A stretch of DNA of 64,000 nucleotides. Source: CBDDHT01 sp965227905 (GTDB lineage: Bacteria > Pseudomonadota > Alphaproteobacteria > Rhizobiales > Methyloligellaceae). The DNA is taken from the NCBI GenBank assembly GCA_965227905.1, contig OZ245780.1:930001-994000 (forward strand), read 5' to 3'. A model generated the notes under the pieces. The model ran no database searches. It worked only from the letters and a program-made list of their open reading frames with translations, and had not been told where the DNA came from. The position numbers were made by a program, and so were the translations under genes. Of the stretch, positions 61,609 through 64,000 are shown one piece after another. Positions within the stretch are counted from its first letter, which is position 1. Every line of letters starts with the position of its first letter.

Positions 61609-61810
61609 GTCAGTTTCCTCCTGTCCGACGAATGGATAGTTTTTGAGTTGTTCGCTCCAAGAAAGACCAGGGCGAAAATAAGCGCAACGTGAGTAAGGAC
61701 AGCTCATTCCTATCTTTTGGGTAGGTTTTTACCTACCCTTATGGCCCGTTTTCAATGCCAAAAGAAATGGACTACCGTAACGGCCAGTATGCTGGTCAGA
61801 GAGTCTGCTC
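61609..61810. promoter_or_regulatory. Divergent regulatory region, serine-cycle cluster / LuxR regulator
   Basis: These 202 bases separate sgaA from the divergent LuxR-type gene. They must contain both promoters, and they hold the perfect dyad at 61719-61738 near the middle. A smaller dyad, CCAG-TATG-CTGG, is at 61784-61795. Confidence 0.55.
61719..61738. promoter_or_regulatory. Perfect 20-bp dyad, candidate operator of the serine-cycle cluster
   Basis: Arms GGGTAGGT (61719-61726) and ACCTACCC (61731-61738) match perfectly around a TTTT centre, 110 bases upstream of sgaA and 72 bases from the LuxR-type start. Its size and symmetry fit a site for a dimeric HTH protein; the divergent regulator is the obvious candidate. 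It is not followed by a T-tract on either strand. Confidence 0.65.
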
Positions 61811-62452
61811 TTGGAATATGACCGAACATCTAGTGCGCCGATTTCCATCGTGCTGGCAGATAGCAATCGCCTGATCATGACGGCGATGGCGGAAGTGTTC
61901 GACAAGGATCGACGGTTTTCGCTGGTCGCCACGTCCGCGTCGGCGGAGGGCTTCCTGCAGACGGTTAGGAGAGTTCCGGTGCAAATCGGTGTGATCGACT
62001 GGACATTGCCGACACTTGGAGGTGCCAAGCTGATCGAGGGTATGAAAACCCTCGAACAGGCACCACGAATGGTCGTTTATGGCGATGATGTCGCCGACAT
62101 GCCACGCCGTGCGATGGCGGCCGGTGCAGCCGGATTCAGTCCGCGCAACGACAGCGTGGAAGATCTGCTCGACACATGCGAAGCGGTTGCCGCCGGTCAG
62201 ATGGTGTTTCCGTTTCTCGACGTGGAAGACGTGGAGCGCGATCCTCTGGAGCAACTCTCCAAAGCTCAGCGCCGGATGCTGAAAGCCCTCTCGACAGGGA
62301 AAACCAACCGCGAGCTCGCCGCCGAGCTCGATATTTCGACCAGCACCGTAAAGTTTCATCTCTCCAACCTTTACGACAGGCTGGCGGTGAAAAACCGGTC
62401 ACAGGCAATCGCCTTCTTCTACTCCATCGACCGAAAATTCCAGGACCGGTAG
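61811..62452 (+). CDS. LuxR/NarL-type response regulator with degenerate receiver
   Basis: The 213-residue protein has an N-terminal receiver-like domain (10-130) and a C-terminal LuxR-type HTH (150-207: LSKAQRRMLKALSTGKTNRELAAELDI, TSTVKFHLSNLYDRL). The phospho-acceptor position is Asp63 (GVIDWTLP), and only one acidic residue, Asp17, precedes it. The conserved receiver Lys is replaced (GFSPRND), and the Thr/Ser switch residue is not seen (VVYGDD). This suggests phosphate-independent control. It is divergent from sgaA, 201 bases away, and lies before mcl, so it is a candidate regulator of the serine cycle. No kinase is adjacent. Confidence 0.88.
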   Translation: MEYDRTSSAPISIVLADSNRLIMTAMAEVFDKDRRFSLVATSASAEGFLQTVRRVPVQIGVIDWTLPTLGGAKLIEGMKTLEQAPRMVVYGDDVADMPRRAMAAGAAGFSPRNDSVEDLLDTCEAVAAGQMVFPFLDVEDVERDPLEQLSKAQRRMLKALSTGKTNRELAAELDISTSTVKFHLSNLYDRLAVKNRSQAIAFFYSIDRKFQDR

Positions 62453-62810
62453 GCCCGATCGATGATCAATCCAATCCATCAACCCGGCACAGGATTCCGC
62501 TTGGAGGGACACAGTTTGAGGACTGGTACGCCGACCGGTGTCATTGCCCGATACGATCGGGCTATCCATGTGGAGACGGCCAAACAAGAAGCTCGGTCCA
62601 TCCGGAGAACACACCCAATTCGTCATTCCAGCGAAGGCCGGAATCCAGTGCGGCAGCAAAGAAGAACGCAAACAGCCCTGGATCCCAGCCTTCGCTGGGA
62701 TGACGATCATCGACACCTTGGAGAATGAATAGGACGTCGGCTTATACTATCAAACCAGAATAATAACATGCCAATCACGCAATACCACAAGCACAAGAGG
62801 AACAGAACTG
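62453..62810. other. Gap between LuxR regulator and mcl
   Basis: A 358-base gap without a supported gene. It contains the inverted repeat at 62621-62705; the last 80 bases before mcl are AT-rich and could hold an mcl promoter. Confidence 0.45.
62621..62705. repeat. Long inverted repeat (family B) upstream of mcl
   Basis: Twenty-eight-base arms (62621-62648 and 62678-62705) pair with three mismatches around a 29-base loop. The ends CGTCATTCC...GGATGACG and the inner CCAG motif are typical of small palindromic elements scattered through proteobacterial genomes. It lies 106 bases before mcl. Confidence 0.88.
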
Positions 62811-63788
62811 ATGAGTTTTTTCGAAGTCGAACAAGCACCGGCACGCCTCAACAGAAGCGAGCTTGCCGTTCCCGGAAGCCAGCCGCAATTGTTCGAGAAG
62901 GCGGCACAATCCGATGTGGATGTCATCTTCCTGGATCTGGAGGATGCCGTCGCGCCGGATGAAAAAGAGCAGGCGCGGAAAAACATCATTCAGGGGCTGA
63001 ACGACATTGATTGGGGCTCCAAGGCCATGTCCGTCCGCATCAACGGCCTTGATACCCATTACATGTATCGCGACGTCGTCGACGTGGTCGAGCAGGCCGG
63101 CGAGCGGTTGGATCTCATCATGATCCCGAAAGTCGGCACCGCGTCCGATGTCTACGCAGTCGATATGATGGTGACCCAGATCGAGGATGCCAAGGGCTAT
63201 AAGAAGCGGATCGGATTCGAGCACATCATCGAGACGGCGCTCGGTATGGAGAATGTGGGCGCCATCGCCGCGGCCTCTAAACGAAACGAGAGCCTTCATT
63301 TCGGCGTTGCGGACTATGCAGCCTCGACCCGGGCCCGCACCACGAATATCGGCGGCGTCAACAAGGACTATTCAGTCCTCACCGACCCGGGCGAAGGCGA
63401 TGCCCGCGATGTGCATTGGGGCGACATGTGGCATTTTGCACTGAGCCGCATGGTTGTTGCCGCAAGGGCGAACGGCTTGCGCCCGATCGACGGCCCCTTT
63501 GGTGACTTTTCGGACGCAGACGGCTATGTGGCTGCCGCCAAGCGCGCCGCCGTTCTGGGCTGTGAGGGCAAGTGGGCAATTCACCCCTCTCAGATCGCGC
63601 TGGCAAACGAAGTGATGAGCCCGTCTGCGGAAGAGATCGAGCGTGCGAAGCGTATCCTGGCTGCGATGGCGGAAGCTGAGGCGGCCGGCAAAGGAGCTGT
63701 ATCATTGGATGGGCGGCTGATCGACTATGCTTCGATCCGCCAAGCCGAAGTGATGGTAGAGAAAGACAAGCAGGTCGCGGCAAGGTGA
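62811..63788 (+). CDS. mcl: Malyl-CoA lyase (CitE family)
   Basis: The 325-residue TIM-barrel lyase splits L-malyl-CoA into acetyl-CoA and glyoxylate, closing the serine cycle. Family motifs are RSELAVPGSQPQLFEKAAQ, VIFLDLEDAVAPDEKEQAR, the conserved-looking RIGFEHIIETALGMENV and ADYAAS, and WAIHPSQIALANEVM. It is longer and more Mcl-like than generic CitE beta subunits. The ATG at 62811 has GAGGAACAG before it. It lies downstream of the regulator gene on the plus strand. A role in beta-methylmalyl-CoA cleavage is possible as well. Confidence 0.94.
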   Translation: MSFFEVEQAPARLNRSELAVPGSQPQLFEKAAQSDVDVIFLDLEDAVAPDEKEQARKNIIQGLNDIDWGSKAMSVRINGLDTHYMYRDVVDVVEQAGERLDLIMIPKVGTASDVYAVDMMVTQIEDAKGYKKRIGFEHIIETALGMENVGAIAAASKRNESLHFGVADYAASTRARTTNIGGVNKDYSVLTDPGEGDARDVHWGDMWHFALSRMVVAARANGLRPIDGPFGDFSDADGYVAAAKRAAVLGCEGKWAIHPSQIALANEVMSPSAEEIERAKRILAAMAEAEAAGKGAVSLDGRLIDYASIRQAEVMVEKDKQVAAR

Positions 63789-64000
63789 TGTTGCCGCAGT
63801 AACGAATTCCGATCTGAGGGGCGTGTTTTCGCTTTGCCGGAGCATCAATGCGGAAGCGCGTCCCACGCATTGGCGTAGCCATTATTCTGGAAACGATCGA
63901 GTTCTGAGTGCTGGCTGCCGAATAGTCGATTCTAGGCCTTTGAGGAGCAATTTTATGTGCTCTTTGGAAAGGTATCGGACGGACGGCTATTGCTCTTATG
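63789..64000. other. Right-edge intergenic sequence
   Basis: No gene, terminator or repeat is supported in the last 212 bases; any gene here would extend past the window. Confidence 0.4.

Noticed and set aside
62462..62728. An 88-residue plus-strand frame upstream of mcl.
   Set aside because: It runs through the inverted repeat at 62621-62705 and has no domain or ribosome binding site.

Overview
The window looks like chromosomal DNA from a moderately GC-rich alphaproteobacterium. Support comes from a complete alphaproteobacterial-type Tad/Cpa pilus locus, the membrane-anchored cytochrome c / kdsB / pheA neighbourhood seen in Rhizobiales and Rhodospirillales, a DUF6481 protein, and a serine-cycle cluster with malate-CoA ligase and malyl-CoA lyase. 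The genus cannot be named from the sequence alone. I saw no rRNA, tRNA, CRISPR, insertion sequence or prophage gene.

Layout. 1-2.2 kb: three minus-strand metabolic genes (a ferredoxin-like protein cut by the left edge, a ketopantoate reductase family protein, a fumarylacetoacetate hydrolase family protein). 2.3-17.0 kb: the Tad pilus locus, with two TadE-type pseudopilins, a TadG-like von Willebrand protein, a stand-alone secretin-N-domain protein, a 53-residue Flp pilin, then cpaA, cpaB, cpaC, cpaD, cpaE, cpaF, tadB, tadC and a convergent TadD-like TPR lipoprotein. 17-22 kb: a hydroxyacid dehydrogenase, a repeat-rich gap, a GST, and an aminopeptidase coupled to an NlpC/P60 hydrolase. 22.3-32.7 kb: a long minus-strand series with two Yej-type binding proteins, YejB/E/F transporter parts, a GhrA-like dehydrogenase and a two-subunit aconitase X. 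32.9-38.7 kb: cytochrome c, kdsB, pheA, a TauD/TfdA-type oxygenase divergent from a LysR regulator, and a beta-hydroxyacid dehydrogenase. 38.9-41.4 kb: a corrinoid methyl-transfer cassette (DUF1638 protein, UroD-type methyltransferase, B12-binding protein). 41.9-49.4 kb: mixed metabolism and signalling genes. 49.6-51.6 kb: leuCD. 52.3-52.9 kb: an intergenic repeat array. 52.9-63.8 kb: serine-cycle genes hprA, glyA, ppc, mtkB, mtkA and sgaA, read away from a LuxR-type regulator and mcl.

How it fits together. The 53-64 kb genes would take glyoxylate and C1 units through serine, hydroxypyruvate, glycerate, PEP, oxaloacetate, malate and malyl-CoA. Glycerate kinase, malate dehydrogenase and the tetrahydrofolate enzymes are not in the window. 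The corrinoid cassette 12 kb away lacks an obvious substrate methyltransferase and reactivase, but could feed methyl groups into the same C1 pool; that link is inference. The least explained features are the corrinoid cassette with a perfect dyad upstream, the degenerate-receiver regulator and dyad at the head of the serine-cycle cluster, and several families of long inverted repeats between genes.
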